27,217 bases of DNA from an uncultured Erysipelotrichaceae bacterium (GTDB taxonomy: Bacteria; Bacillota_I; Bacilli_A; RFN20; CAG-826). The DNA lies in assembly GCA_946612405.1 (NCBI GenBank), contig CAMOEQ010000006.1, positions 1-27,217 of the forward strand, given 5' to 3'. Shown one piece after another: positions 12,210-18,856 of this stretch (positions are counted from its first letter, which is position 1; each line of letters begins with the position of its first letter). Under the pieces are notes generated by a model, which saw only the letters and a program-made list of their open reading frames with translations, ran no database searches and was not told where the DNA came from. Position numbers and translations under genes: made by a program.

Positions 12210-12623
12210 ATGTTAGGGTTCATTAAAATATTCTTACAAGGCATTTTATATGTGGTTTTACTACCATTTATTTTATTGTTACTTGCTTTGTATTGCGTCT
12301 ACTGCATCATTGTTTTCATCTATATGGCAATTAGATCGGTTATTGTCTTCTTTAGTGGTGGAACTCCTCTTGGAGATTTACCAGAAGATGTTGAAGCCAA
12401 ACGTATTTTAATGGAAAGAGAGCAAGCTAAAAGCGAAAACACTACTCAATCTTTAGCAGACGCTTTAGTTCAAAGCCAACTTCAAATTACACAAGCTTTG
12501 CTTAACCAACAAAATCAAACATCGGAAACTGCTGAGCAAACCGAGTTGGATAAACCAGTATTCGAAACTTCTAATGAAGAAGAAAACAAAATTGAGGAGT
12601 ATAGCGATGATCAGTCTAATTAA
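12210..12623 (+). CDS. Unrecognised membrane protein with acidic, glutamine-rich tail
   Basis: 137 aa from ATG 12210. The frame is open upstream to a GTG at 12132 inside the previous gene, but that start would add a charged, non-conserved-looking extension, so I prefer the Met just before the hydrophobic part. Two closely spaced TM segments fill residues ~5-50 (FLQGILYVVLLPFILLLLAL and onwards). A cytoplasmic-type tail follows (SGGTPLGDLPEDVEAKRILM), then a Gln/Glu-rich, probably coiled or disordered, stretch ending in EEYSDDQSN. It lies 14 bp after the first gene and overlaps the third by 17 bp. Function unknown. Confidence 0.65.
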   Translation: MLGFIKIFLQGILYVVLLPFILLLLALYCVYCIIVFIYMAIRSVIVFFSGGTPLGDLPEDVEAKRILMEREQAKSENTTQSLADALVQSQLQITQALLNQQNQTSETAEQTELDKPVFETSNEEENKIEEYSDDQSN

Positions 12624-13242
12624 GTTAACTGAAAACGATAAAAGACTAATCATAGTAGTTTTACTACTATTCATTTTGTTATTTGTCATTGCTGGTTATA
12701 TTGGCTTATTAGTTAGAAAAATAATGAATGCTCAAGCCTCAAAAGCTGATGATATGCTTCATGATGTAGTAGAAGCAGGAGTCATTACTAACGAAAGAAA
12801 ATTATTCCTTTTTGGAATCAGAAAGAACTATCGAGAATTCTTCAGAAGAGCTTGGATACCATTCTTAATTATGCTAGTCGGCTCAACTGTTTTGCTTCTT
12901 AATTGTGCTTTTAGTAAAAATTGGTCATACAACATCTGGGACTATGAAAAACAAGGTTTTAATACTTTGTTCTATGTTCACGATTGGAGTGTATTTTTCA
13001 CCTCGAGTGAAGAAGGTTTTGCCATCACTTGGCCAAAATTAATTTCTACTCCTCATTTCTCTATTGAGGCGTGGGCATCATATGTATTTGTTCCATCAAT
13101 GATCGTTGGAGGAAGTTGGTTCACATTCCAAGTTCAAGGTTATATCGCTAGAACAATTCGTATTTATAAAATCTCAAAAAAAGCTTTTAGAAAAACGATG
13201 GAGAATGTTACTCCACCGCCATCTCAAATAAATCCTGAATAA
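12607..13242 (+). CDS. Unrecognised three-TM membrane protein
   Basis: 211 aa from ATG 12607, chosen because a GAGGAG SD lies about 7 nt upstream; the frame extends to 12574 without SD support. TM helices lie near residues 13-36 (LIIVVLLLFILLFVIAGYIG), 80-100 (FLIMLVGSTVLLLNCAF) and 155-180. An amphipathic, charged stretch lies between TM1 and TM2, and a tryptophan/tyrosine-rich ~60-residue loop between TM2 and TM3 (NWSYNIWDYEKQGF...HDWSVFF). It overlaps the previous gene by 17 bp, so the two are coupled. The stop abuts the stop of the opposite-strand small gene at 13243 with no spacer. Family not recognised. Confidence 0.65.
   Translation: MISLIKLTENDKRLIIVVLLLFILLFVIAGYIGLLVRKIMNAQASKADDMLHDVVEAGVITNERKLFLFGIRKNYREFFRRAWIPFLIMLVGSTVLLLNCAFSKNWSYNIWDYEKQGFNTLFYVHDWSVFFTSSEEGFAITWPKLISTPHFSIEAWASYVFVPSMIVGGSWFTFQVQGYIARTIRIYKISKKAFRKTMENVTPPPSQINPE
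13191..13217 (-). terminator. Minus-strand intrinsic terminator inside the opposite-strand gene
   Basis: Read on the minus strand: stem GGTGGAG / CTCCATC (7 bp with one G-U), 7-nt loop, then GTTTTTC. It begins 26 nt past the stop of the 54-aa gene and would end the asnS transcript. It lies within the coding sequence of the plus-strand three-TM protein. Confidence 0.6.
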
Positions 13243-13407
13243 TTATTTTGCTCGCATAGCAAGCATAATGATTTCGTAAACTAAAATAGCAAACAACGCA
13301 ATATCAATAATGACAAAGAGACCGAAAATTCTGTTTCGGCTTTTTTGTTGCCTCTGAGCTTCAAGTGCCTCAGGAGTTACATCGTCTAATGTTTGCTTCT
13401 CATCCAT
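13243..13407 (-). CDS. Small single-pass membrane protein, 54 aa
   Basis: ATG 13407 to TAA 13243 encodes 54 residues. A charged N-terminus (MDEKQTLDDVTPEALEAQRQ) and a basic stretch (QKSRNR) precede one TM helix (IFGLFVIIDIALFAILVYEI, about residues 27-48), and the end is basic (MRAK). The positive patch before the helix suggests an inside N-terminus. It starts 2 bp after the asnS stop (TAATTATGG) with no strong SD, so translation is probably coupled to asnS. The hydrophobic helix with flanking charges and the tight spacing argue for a real gene. Function unknown. Its middle also encodes, on the other strand, a terminator (13322-13346). Confidence 0.6.
   Translation of the reverse strand: MDEKQTLDDVTPEALEAQRQQKSRNRIFGLFVIIDIALFAILVYEIIMLAMRAK
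13322..13346 (+). terminator. Plus-strand intrinsic terminator of the membrane-protein operon
   Basis: Stem CCGAAA / TTTCGG (13322-13327 and 13334-13339) with a 6-nt loop, then C and six T's (13341-13346). It lies 80 nt after the stop of the three-TM gene, inside the antisense 54-aa coding sequence. Confidence 0.75.
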
Positions 13408-13409
13408 AA

Positions 13410-14813
13410 TTAATATTTGATTTTATCACTTGTTCTTGGGAATGGTTGAACGTCACGTATATTTTGAATACCGGTAACATACATAAGCAATCTATCAAAT
13501 CCGATACCGAATCCAGAATGTGGGCAACCGCCATATTTTCTTGTATCTAAATACCATTCTAAGCCGTTTAAACAACCGACTTCTTCCATACGTTTCTTTA
13601 AAACGTCATAACGTTCTTCTCTTTGAGAACCACCAACTAATTCGCCGACATAAGGAACTAATAGGTCACAAGCAGCAACGGTTTTACCATCTGCGTTTTG
13701 TCTCATATAGAACGCTTTCATTTCTTTTGGATAATCGATAACAAATACAGGGCCTTTAATCACTTGTTCAGTAATATAACGTTCGTGTTCGGATTGTAAA
13801 TCCATACCCCAAAAGATATTGTCATTTTCAAATTTATGACCATTAGCTTTGGCTTTTTTAAGTTCTTCAATAGCCTCTGTATATGTTAAGCGTTTGAATT
13901 CGGAATGAAGAACATGATGTAAACGATCTTTTAAAGTTTTATCAATAAAATTGTTAAAGAAATCCATTTCATCTGGACATTCGTGTAAGGCGACATCGAT
14001 GCAATGTTTAATACACGCTTCAATGCAATCCATATCATCATTTAAATCAGCAAATGCTAATTCTGGTTCAATCATCCAAAATTCAGATGCGTGTCTAGTT
14101 GTGTTTGAATGCTCCGCTCTAAATGTTGGGCCAAAAGTATAAACATCTCTAAAGGCTAATGCGAATGGTTCAACATGGAGTTGCCCAGAAACAGTTAAAG
14201 CGACTTCCTTACCAAAGAAATCGGTTTTTGGATTTTTATCATTAGTATAAATACCAAAGGTATTACCAGCACCTTCAGCATCATTTCCGGTTATGATTGG
14301 AGTGTGAATATATAAAAATCCTTCTTGTTGGAAAAATTCATGAATAGCCATCGACATCGCGTTTCTCATTCTAAAAACTGCATTGAATGTATTTGCTCTA
14401 GGTCTAAGATGAGCGATTTCGCGAAGGAATTCTAATGAGTGGGCTTTCTTTTGAAGCGGATAATCTTCGGCAACTTCACCTACTAATTGGAAATCATCAA
14501 CATTGATTTCAAAAGGTTGTTTGCCTTCTGGAGTAAGAACTAATTTTCCTTTAACAGCTATTGCTGCTCCAGTATTAATATGACTTAATCCTTTATAATC
14601 GGACACATTTTTTTCATCATAAACTAATTGGCAGTTTTTAAAACAAGTTCCATCGTTTAAAGCGATGAAGCCAATTGATCCGTTATCGCGGTTTGTTCTA
14701 ACCCATCCTTCAACAAAAACATGGTCTAATGAAGCAAGAATCTTTTTATATTCCCCATCATTAGAATGAACGAGCATATATAAATCCGCAATTGTTACAC
14801 TTTGATATTCCAT
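13410..14813 (-). CDS. asnS: Asparaginyl-tRNA synthetase
   Basis: A 467-aa class IIb synthetase that charges tRNA(Asn). The N-terminal OB-fold (VEGWVRTNRDNGSIGFIALNDG) binds the anticodon. Class II motif 2 is FRAEHSNTTRH (231-241) followed by EFWMIEPELAF, the Asn-type form of the loop. Motif 3 is GFGIGFDRLLMY near 434, and the end is RDVQPFPR. The frame is open to an ATG at 14840, but that codon overlaps the -10 box. ATG 14813 has a GAGAGG SD 6 nt upstream, so it is the start. Promoter: extended -10 at 14839-14847. Its presence means GatCAB is not needed for Asn-tRNA. Confidence 0.95.
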   Translation of the reverse strand: MEYQSVTIADLYMLVHSNDGEYKKILASLDHVFVEGWVRTNRDNGSIGFIALNDGTCFKNCQLVYDEKNVSDYKGLSHINTGAAIAVKGKLVLTPEGKQPFEINVDDFQLVGEVAEDYPLQKKAHSLEFLREIAHLRPRANTFNAVFRMRNAMSMAIHEFFQQEGFLYIHTPIITGNDAEGAGNTFGIYTNDKNPKTDFFGKEVALTVSGQLHVEPFALAFRDVYTFGPTFRAEHSNTTRHASEFWMIEPELAFADLNDDMDCIEACIKHCIDVALHECPDEMDFFNNFIDKTLKDRLHHVLHSEFKRLTYTEAIEELKKAKANGHKFENDNIFWGMDLQSEHERYITEQVIKGPVFVIDYPKEMKAFYMRQNADGKTVAACDLLVPYVGELVGGSQREERYDVLKKRMEEVGCLNGLEWYLDTRKYGGCPHSGFGIGFDRLLMYVTGIQNIRDVQPFPRTSDKIKY

Positions 14814-14838
14814 AAGAAACCTCTCTATAGTATTTAAC

Positions 14839-14847
14839 ATTATAGCA
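14839..14847 (-). promoter_or_regulatory. Extended -10 promoter element of asnS
   Basis: TGCTATAAT on the minus strand, a perfect TGnTATAAT. Transcription would start near 14832, about 19 nt before the ATG at 14813, and leave the GAGAGG SD in the leader. It rules out an in-frame ATG at 14840 as the start of asnS. Confidence 0.65.
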
Positions 14848-14848
14848 A

Positions 14849-14865
14849 AACAGTTTAAAACTGTT
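14849..14865 (-). terminator. Weak hairpin after tsaD, possible terminator
   Basis: Inverted repeat AACAGTTT-A-AAACTGTT (8-bp arms), 2 bp past the tsaD stop. Only a few T's follow on the minus strand (TTTTGC), so termination may be partial. The asnS -10 box lies immediately downstream. Confidence 0.4.
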
Positions 14866-14867
14866 AC

Positions 14868-15878
14868 TTAAAATGTTTTATATTTATCAATTCTCCAGTT
14901 AGGGTCACAAGAAATTGTATTAGGAGCGAGAACGCCCATCTTCCATAAATGTTCGGCTAAGCGAACAATCATAGCCGCATTATCTGTCGTGCACCAAATT
15001 GGGGGTACAATCAAATCGATATCCGTATTATCTAATCTTGAATGCATTTGTTCTCTTAAATACGAATTAGCAGAAACTCCGCCCGCTAAAACAACTTGTT
15101 TAATCTCATATCTTGATAGTGCTTTATCAAGCCTATCCATAATCATCGAAATAGCAACATCTTGGAAAGATTTGCATAAATCCGCAACACGAATTTCGTT
15201 TCCACGAGCTTTTTCGTTATTCACTAAATTAATAACAGCAGTCTTTAATCCTGAATAAGAAAAATTCAAACTATCGTCATGAAGAGGGAAAGGCAGTTCA
15301 TATGTATGTTTTCCTTCTTTTGATAATTTGTCGATTGGAATTCCACCAGGATATGGAAGGCCAAGTGTTCTTGCAACTTTATCAAAACATTCTCCAATTG
15401 CATCATCTTTAGTCTCCCCGATGATTTCAAAATTCATATCTTCTTTCATATAAACAAATTCGGTATTTCCACCAGAAACAACAATAGAAAGAAGCGGGAA
15501 TTGCAGGGGTTTTACAAATTCGTTCGCATAAATGTGGCCCGCTAAATGATGAACTGGAATAAGTGGTTTATCGTATAGCATTGCCAAAGTTTTAGCGACT
15601 TGCATTCCGATATGAAGAGCACCGATTAATCCTGGACCTCTAGTAAAAGCAAAAGCATCAACTTGATCTAATGTTATATTTGCTTTTTTGAGTGCTTCAT
15701 CTAAAACAAATAAGGCGTTTTCACAATGAAGTCTACTTGCAAGTTCAGGCATTACTCCCCCAAATTTTTGATGCATTTCTATTTGGGTAGCTACAACATT
15801 GCTTAAAAGTTCACCATCTTTGATAATAGCGATTGATGTCTCATCACAGCTTGATTCAATACCTAAGATTATCGACAT
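14868..15878 (-). CDS. tsaD: tRNA N6-adenosine threonylcarbamoyltransferase TsaD
   Basis: A 336-aa TsaD (Kae1/YgjD/Gcp family): transfers threonylcarbamoyl to A37 of ANN-decoding tRNAs (t6A). It starts with GIESSCDETSIAI, the ASKHA phosphate-1 loop. The metal-binding pair is H111 / H115 in VHHLAGHIYANE. VSGGNTEFVY and LAGGVSANSYLR are further family motifs, and a C-terminal TDNAAMI supplies the Asp. It overlaps rimI by 10 bp and has an AAGGAT SD. Last gene of the tsaE-tsaB-rimI-tsaD set, so the whole bacterial t6A complex except TsaC/YwlC is encoded here. Confidence 0.96.
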   Translation of the reverse strand: MSIILGIESSCDETSIAIIKDGELLSNVVATQIEMHQKFGGVMPELASRLHCENALFVLDEALKKANITLDQVDAFAFTRGPGLIGALHIGMQVAKTLAMLYDKPLIPVHHLAGHIYANEFVKPLQFPLLSIVVSGGNTEFVYMKEDMNFEIIGETKDDAIGECFDKVARTLGLPYPGGIPIDKLSKEGKHTYELPFPLHDDSLNFSYSGLKTAVINLVNNEKARGNEIRVADLCKSFQDVAISMIMDRLDKALSRYEIKQVVLAGGVSANSYLREQMHSRLDNTDIDLIVPPIWCTTDNAAMIVRLAEHLWKMGVLAPNTISCDPNWRIDKYKTF

Positions 15879-16324
15879 AATAATATCCTTTTCACCATAT
15901 AAATTGCATCTTCTCCATCAGGATAATAATGTTTCTTTTCAACAATTATTTCATAACCGTCTTTTTTATATAAATTAATAGCAGCTTCATTTGATTTCCT
16001 AACTTCTAAAGTCACGTTTTCAACAACATCATCTAAATCTTTTGGAAAACAATTTTCCATTTCGATTAATAAATTGGTCGCTATTTTTTGCTTTCTGTAT
16101 TCTGGGAGAACTGCGATTTGGACGATTGTTGCAGAATTAAAGGTCACCATAAAATCAATAAAACCAACTATTTTTTCATCTGCTTCAGCAACCAAAATTA
16201 TATTGATTGGATTTTCAAAAAATTCATATTCTAAATGTTTTCTTGGATAAGGATCTTTAAAACAAGTCTGTTCGATTTGGTAGACTTGTTCAAAATCCTC
16301 TTTTTTAACTTTGCGAATAATCAT
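15869..16324 (-). CDS. rimI: Ribosomal protein S18-alanine N-acetyltransferase-like GNAT protein
   Basis: A 151-aa GNAT acetyltransferase. It begins IIRKVKKEDFEQVYQIEQ, and the acetyl-CoA pyrophosphate loop is in AVLPEYRKQKIATNLL. The next segments (TLEVRKSNEAAINLYKKDGYE, then KKHYYPDGEDAIYM) are the characteristic RimI pattern, with the LEVR and NLYkkxGF motifs. RimI acetylates the N-terminus of S18 in E. coli; in Gram-positives the true target is less certain. Its place between tsaB and tsaD is the standard operon order. It overlaps tsaB by 4 bp (ATGA) and tsaD by 10 bp. Confidence 0.9.
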   Translation of the reverse strand: MIIRKVKKEDFEQVYQIEQTCFKDPYPRKHLEYEFFENPINIILVAEADEKIVGFIDFMVTFNSATIVQIAVLPEYRKQKIATNLLIEMENCFPKDLDDVVENVTLEVRKSNEAAINLYKKDGYEIIVEKKHYYPDGEDAIYMVKRILLCR

Positions 16325-16911
16325 TTTAATAAATCCTTTAAATAAATTGGGTTGAGTTCAAAAATATTTTTAACCAATTCATTTTCATCATAATCTGCAA
16401 GTTTTTTGATAATATCAAATGCTGCCGATTCTTTACCAATTTGAGAAGTATCACCACTAAGCAAATAGTCAGGATGTTTATCTATATACTCAAGAACTTC
16501 TTCATTTGGAATAACACAATCTTTTACAATGCATTTTTTTCCTTGATAAACAGCAAAATAAGAACGGCCTGATCTAGCATTAAATAAACAAATGGTTGGT
16601 TTGTCATCTATAGCTAATAAAGACAAAGAACTTTTCGCATAAACTTTAATCTTAAGTGCATATGCAATTGTTTTTGCAATTGTTACACCTATACGAACCC
16701 CAGTATAAGAACCTGGGCCAATTCCAACAACTATAGAGTCGAGTTCTTTTTTGTTAACTTTATTTCTTTTTAAAATATTATCGACTTCAGTTACCATTAA
16801 CTCACTTTGTCTTTGCCAAGCATTATAAAAAATAGAGTCGATTACTTTACCATCTTTGGCTAAGCCAACTGATAAATACATATTTGAACTATCTAACAAC
16901 AATTGATACAT
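16321..16911 (-). CDS. tsaB: tRNA threonylcarbamoyladenosine biosynthesis protein TsaB
   Basis: A 196-aa TsaB (YeaZ), the inactive ASKHA partner that dimerises with TsaD in t6A synthesis. The start MYQLLLDSSNMYLSVGL resembles the first ASKHA strand pair. The signature GIGPGSYTGVRIGVTIAK (63-80) is the classic TsaB motif. The C-terminal half is shorter and less conserved, as usual in Gram-positives. It starts 1 bp after the tsaE stop (TAAGATG) and overlaps rimI by 4 bp. Confidence 0.93.
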   Translation of the reverse strand: MYQLLLDSSNMYLSVGLAKDGKVIDSIFYNAWQRQSELMVTEVDNILKRNKVNKKELDSIVVGIGPGSYTGVRIGVTIAKTIAYALKIKVYAKSSLSLLAIDDKPTICLFNARSGRSYFAVYQGKKCIVKDCVIPNEEVLEYIDKHPDYLLSGDTSQIGKESAAFDIIKKLADYDENELVKNIFELNPIYLKDLLK

Positions 16912-16912
16912 C

Positions 16913-17371
16913 TTATTTATCCATAGAAGCTAATACTTCTTTATAGAAATCATTTTTATCAATAATTTCTATTTCACGTTCGTTATCACTAATTCTCTTT
17001 ATGCTAATTTCTAAATGTCTATTTGGAATAAGTGGTTTAATGAAGGCTGGCCATTCAATAAAACAGACACCATTTCCTTCAATATATTCTTCTAAACCAA
17101 TATCAATATTTTGGTTTTCTAATCTATAAGCATCGATATGATAAATGATAGGATTAACTTCAAAATAGCATTTCAAAATATTGAATGTTGGGGATATTAC
17201 ATGTTCCTTGTAACCTAGTGAATTCAATGCACCGGAAACAAAGGTTGTTTTACCAGCACCTAAATCTCCAGTTAATAAAACAACGTCACCTACTTTAAGC
17301 TTTGCCATTATCTTGGCTGCTAGTGAGCGTGTTTCTTCAGCATTTTTTGAAATAATTTTATATTTCAACAT
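16913..17371 (-). CDS. tsaE: tRNA threonylcarbamoyladenosine biosynthesis ATPase TsaE
   Basis: A 152-aa P-loop ATPase of the TsaE/YjeE family that resets the TsaBD complex during t6A formation. The Walker A motif is GDLGAGKTTF (35-44). VISPTFNILKCYF matches the family SPTF motif, and YHIDAYRLE and FIEWPAFI are the Walker B-like and Trp motifs. First gene of the t6A operon. An extended -10 (TGGTATAAT, 17387-17395) precedes it, and a GGGG SD lies 7 nt before the ATG. Confidence 0.94.
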   Translation of the reverse strand: MLKYKIISKNAEETRSLAAKIMAKLKVGDVVLLTGDLGAGKTTFVSGALNSLGYKEHVISPTFNILKCYFEVNPIIYHIDAYRLENQNIDIGLEEYIEGNGVCFIEWPAFIKPLIPNRHLEISIKRISDNEREIEIIDKNDFYKEVLASMDK

Positions 17372-17386
17372 AATTAACCCCGATAC

Positions 17387-17395
17387 ATTATACCA
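17387..17395 (-). promoter_or_regulatory. Extended -10 promoter element of the tsaE-tsaB-rimI-tsaD operon
   Basis: TGGTATAAT on the minus strand, 15 nt before the tsaE ATG. The expected start near 17380 leaves a ~9-nt leader containing GGGG. It is divergent from the -10 at 17413-17418, with 20 bp between the two hexamers. Confidence 0.6.
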
Positions 17396-17412
17396 AAACC
17401 AAAAAATTATTT

Positions 17413-17418
17413 TATAAT
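17413..17418 (+). promoter_or_regulatory. -10 box of the NADP-reductase gene, predicting a leaderless mRNA
   Basis: TATAAT ends 6 nt before the ATG at 17425, so transcription should begin at or next to the start codon. No SD and no good -35 box is visible. Confidence 0.5.
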
Positions 17419-17424
17419 TATTTC

Positions 17425-18330
17425 ATGAAACATGTAGCCATCTTAATAATTGGAGCAGGTCCTGCTGGTCTTTATTTCGCTAATAAATGTGAAAAGGATA
17501 GGCTAGATTATTTGCTTATCGAAGCAAGCGATACTCTTGGAGGCCAATTAACTAGACTATATCCTGAAAAAGAAATAGTCGATATTAAAGGAATCGACTC
17601 AATCAAATCTAAAGATTATATATCTCTTCTATTAGAAGGTATTGATCAGAATAAGGTTTGTTTGAATACGAAAGCTATAGAAATAATTCCTGGGGATCAA
17701 ATAACTATAAAAACTAATCGCGAAGAATATAAATGCGATTATTTAATCATTGCTACCGGACTAGGAAGTTCAACACCTAGACCTCTTGGTGTAGATAATG
17801 AAAACAATGTCACAAATATTGCATATAAATTAGATGACTTTACAGTTTTAAAAGATAAAAGAGTAGCGGTGTTTGGAGGCGGAGACTCTGCACTTGATTG
17901 GGCCAAACATCTTTCACAAATATCAAATAATATTTCTTTAATTCATCGTAGACTCGAATTTAGAGGTAACGCCAAAACAATTGAAGACTGTAAAAATTTA
18001 AAGGTTTATTTACCTTTCGTTCCTGATCATATTGATATAAAAAATAATAAAGCTATTTCTGTCACCATTAGAGAAGTTGTCGAAGAAGGAAAAACACCGA
18101 AATTCGTTGTAATTCCCGTAGATTTGATACTTGTTAACTATGGAAATATCGCCGAACAATCTAGTTTTCCTTTTGAAAAAGATGGGGCGTTTTTAAAGGT
18201 CGATTCTAATAACTATTCAGTTGCCAAAAATATATTTGTAATTGGTGATGTCGCATCATATGAAAATAAAAAAAGACGCATACAGCCAAGTATTGATGAA
18301 GCTGACCGCGTCTATACGTTAATTAAATAG
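17425..18330 (+). CDS. Ferredoxin/flavodoxin--NADP+ reductase, type 2 (TrxB-like flavoprotein)
   Basis: A 301-aa two-domain FAD/NAD(P) oxidoreductase. The FAD motif is GAGPAG (10-15), followed by GGQLTRLYPEKEIVDIKG, which is typical of YumC-type reductases. The NADPH motif is GGGDSA (151-156), with HRR at 174-176, and the C-terminal FAD contact is FVIGD (271-275). The redox CxxC of thioredoxin reductase is absent, so it should pass electrons from NADPH to ferredoxin or flavodoxin. It is somewhat shorter than usual (~330 aa). Predicted leaderless. The 3' end overlaps the opposing DUF402 gene by 8 bp and carries that gene's terminator. YumC-like assignment is likely; a stand-alone TrxB-like role is less so. 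Confidence 0.85.
   Translation: MKHVAILIIGAGPAGLYFANKCEKDRLDYLLIEASDTLGGQLTRLYPEKEIVDIKGIDSIKSKDYISLLLEGIDQNKVCLNTKAIEIIPGDQITIKTNREEYKCDYLIIATGLGSSTPRPLGVDNENNVTNIAYKLDDFTVLKDKRVAVFGGGDSALDWAKHLSQISNNISLIHRRLEFRGNAKTIEDCKNLKVYLPFVPDHIDIKNNKAISVTIREVVEEGKTPKFVVIPVDLILVNYGNIAEQSSFPFEKDGAFLKVDSNNYSVAKNIFVIGDVASYENKKRRIQPSIDEADRVYTLIK
18268..18312 (-). terminator. Minus-strand intrinsic terminator inside the NADP-reductase gene
   Basis: On the minus strand: outer stem GACGC / GCGTC (18308-18312 with 18275-18279), an internal loop, inner stem CAGC / GCTG (18301-18304 with 18283-18286), then seven T's (18268-18274). It begins 11 nt past the stop of the DUF402 gene and lies in the 3' coding region of the opposing gene. 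Confidence 0.65.
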
Positions 18331-18856
18331 AAGAAGTTTCTTTTACAAATTGATCGTAATATTTTTTAATTTGCTCATCCATAAATGGGAATTTTTTATC
18401 TTGGATCAATTTATAAACTTTTTCGACTGATTTTTCTAAAATTTCTTTAATATCATCTGGATAGCCTTGTTCTTCGGCGTGCTTTCTATATTCGCTTACA
18501 TCAAGCAAACGGACGGTTCCATCTCCATATAATTTAACATCTAAATCATAATCAATATATTTAATAAAACCTTTGTCATATAAAGATGGCGAGGCGATGT
18601 TGACATAATAAGAAACTCCGTCTTCTTTAAGCATAGCAATTACATTGAACCATTCCTTCTTTGGAAGAATGAAAATAGCGGGTTCTTTTGTATGCCATTT
18701 ACGGCCGTCGGATTCAACGACCGAAGCTCTAATTGAAGCTGCAACAAAATAATCATCGTTATCTTCAAGAATATAAGAATGAGACCACTCACGATGAAGT
18801 TCTTCGTTATGCTTATAGGCTTGAATTATTAACCATTTTCTTTTTAAAGAAAACAT
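18323..18856 (-). CDS. DUF402 nucleoside tri-/diphosphatase-like protein
   Basis: A 177-aa protein matching the DUF402 family (YgaC of Bacillus, Ntdp of Staphylococcus), which hydrolyses nucleoside tri- and diphosphates. The family core is the central barrel: KEPAIFILPKKEWFNVIAML, YYVNIASPSLYDKGFIKYIDYDLDVKLY, then DVSEYRKHAEEQGYP and a C-terminal helix pair. Length matches YgaC-type members. It overlaps the upstream 338-aa gene by 1 bp (TAATG), implying coupling. Its 3' end overlaps the opposing gene by 8 bp. Substrate is inferred from the family. Confidence 0.85.
   Translation of the reverse strand: MFSLKRKWLIIQAYKHNEELHREWSHSYILEDNDDYFVAASIRASVVESDGRKWHTKEPAIFILPKKEWFNVIAMLKEDGVSYYVNIASPSLYDKGFIKYIDYDLDVKLYGDGTVRLLDVSEYRKHAEEQGYPDDIKEILEKSVEKVYKLIQDKKFPFMDEQIKKYYDQFVKETSSI

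Noticed and set aside
12574..12606. ATG at 12574 as the start of the third membrane gene
   Set aside because: No SD precedes it, whereas ATG 12607 has GAGGAG at good spacing.
12465..12689. Minus-strand 74-codon open frame opposite the membrane-protein genes
   Set aside because: Shadow of the plus-strand genes: no SD, no plausible start context, and the real genes on the other strand are coupled to neighbours.
14814..14840. ATG at 14840 as the asnS start
   Set aside because: It overlaps the extended -10 box (14839-14847), so it would not be in the mRNA; ATG 14813 has a well-placed SD.
18378..18397. Plus-strand terminator for the NADP-reductase gene (CCA/TGG stem before TTTTTT)
   Set aside because: The stem is only 3-4 bp with two bases before the T-run; too weak to call, though nothing better was found on that strand.
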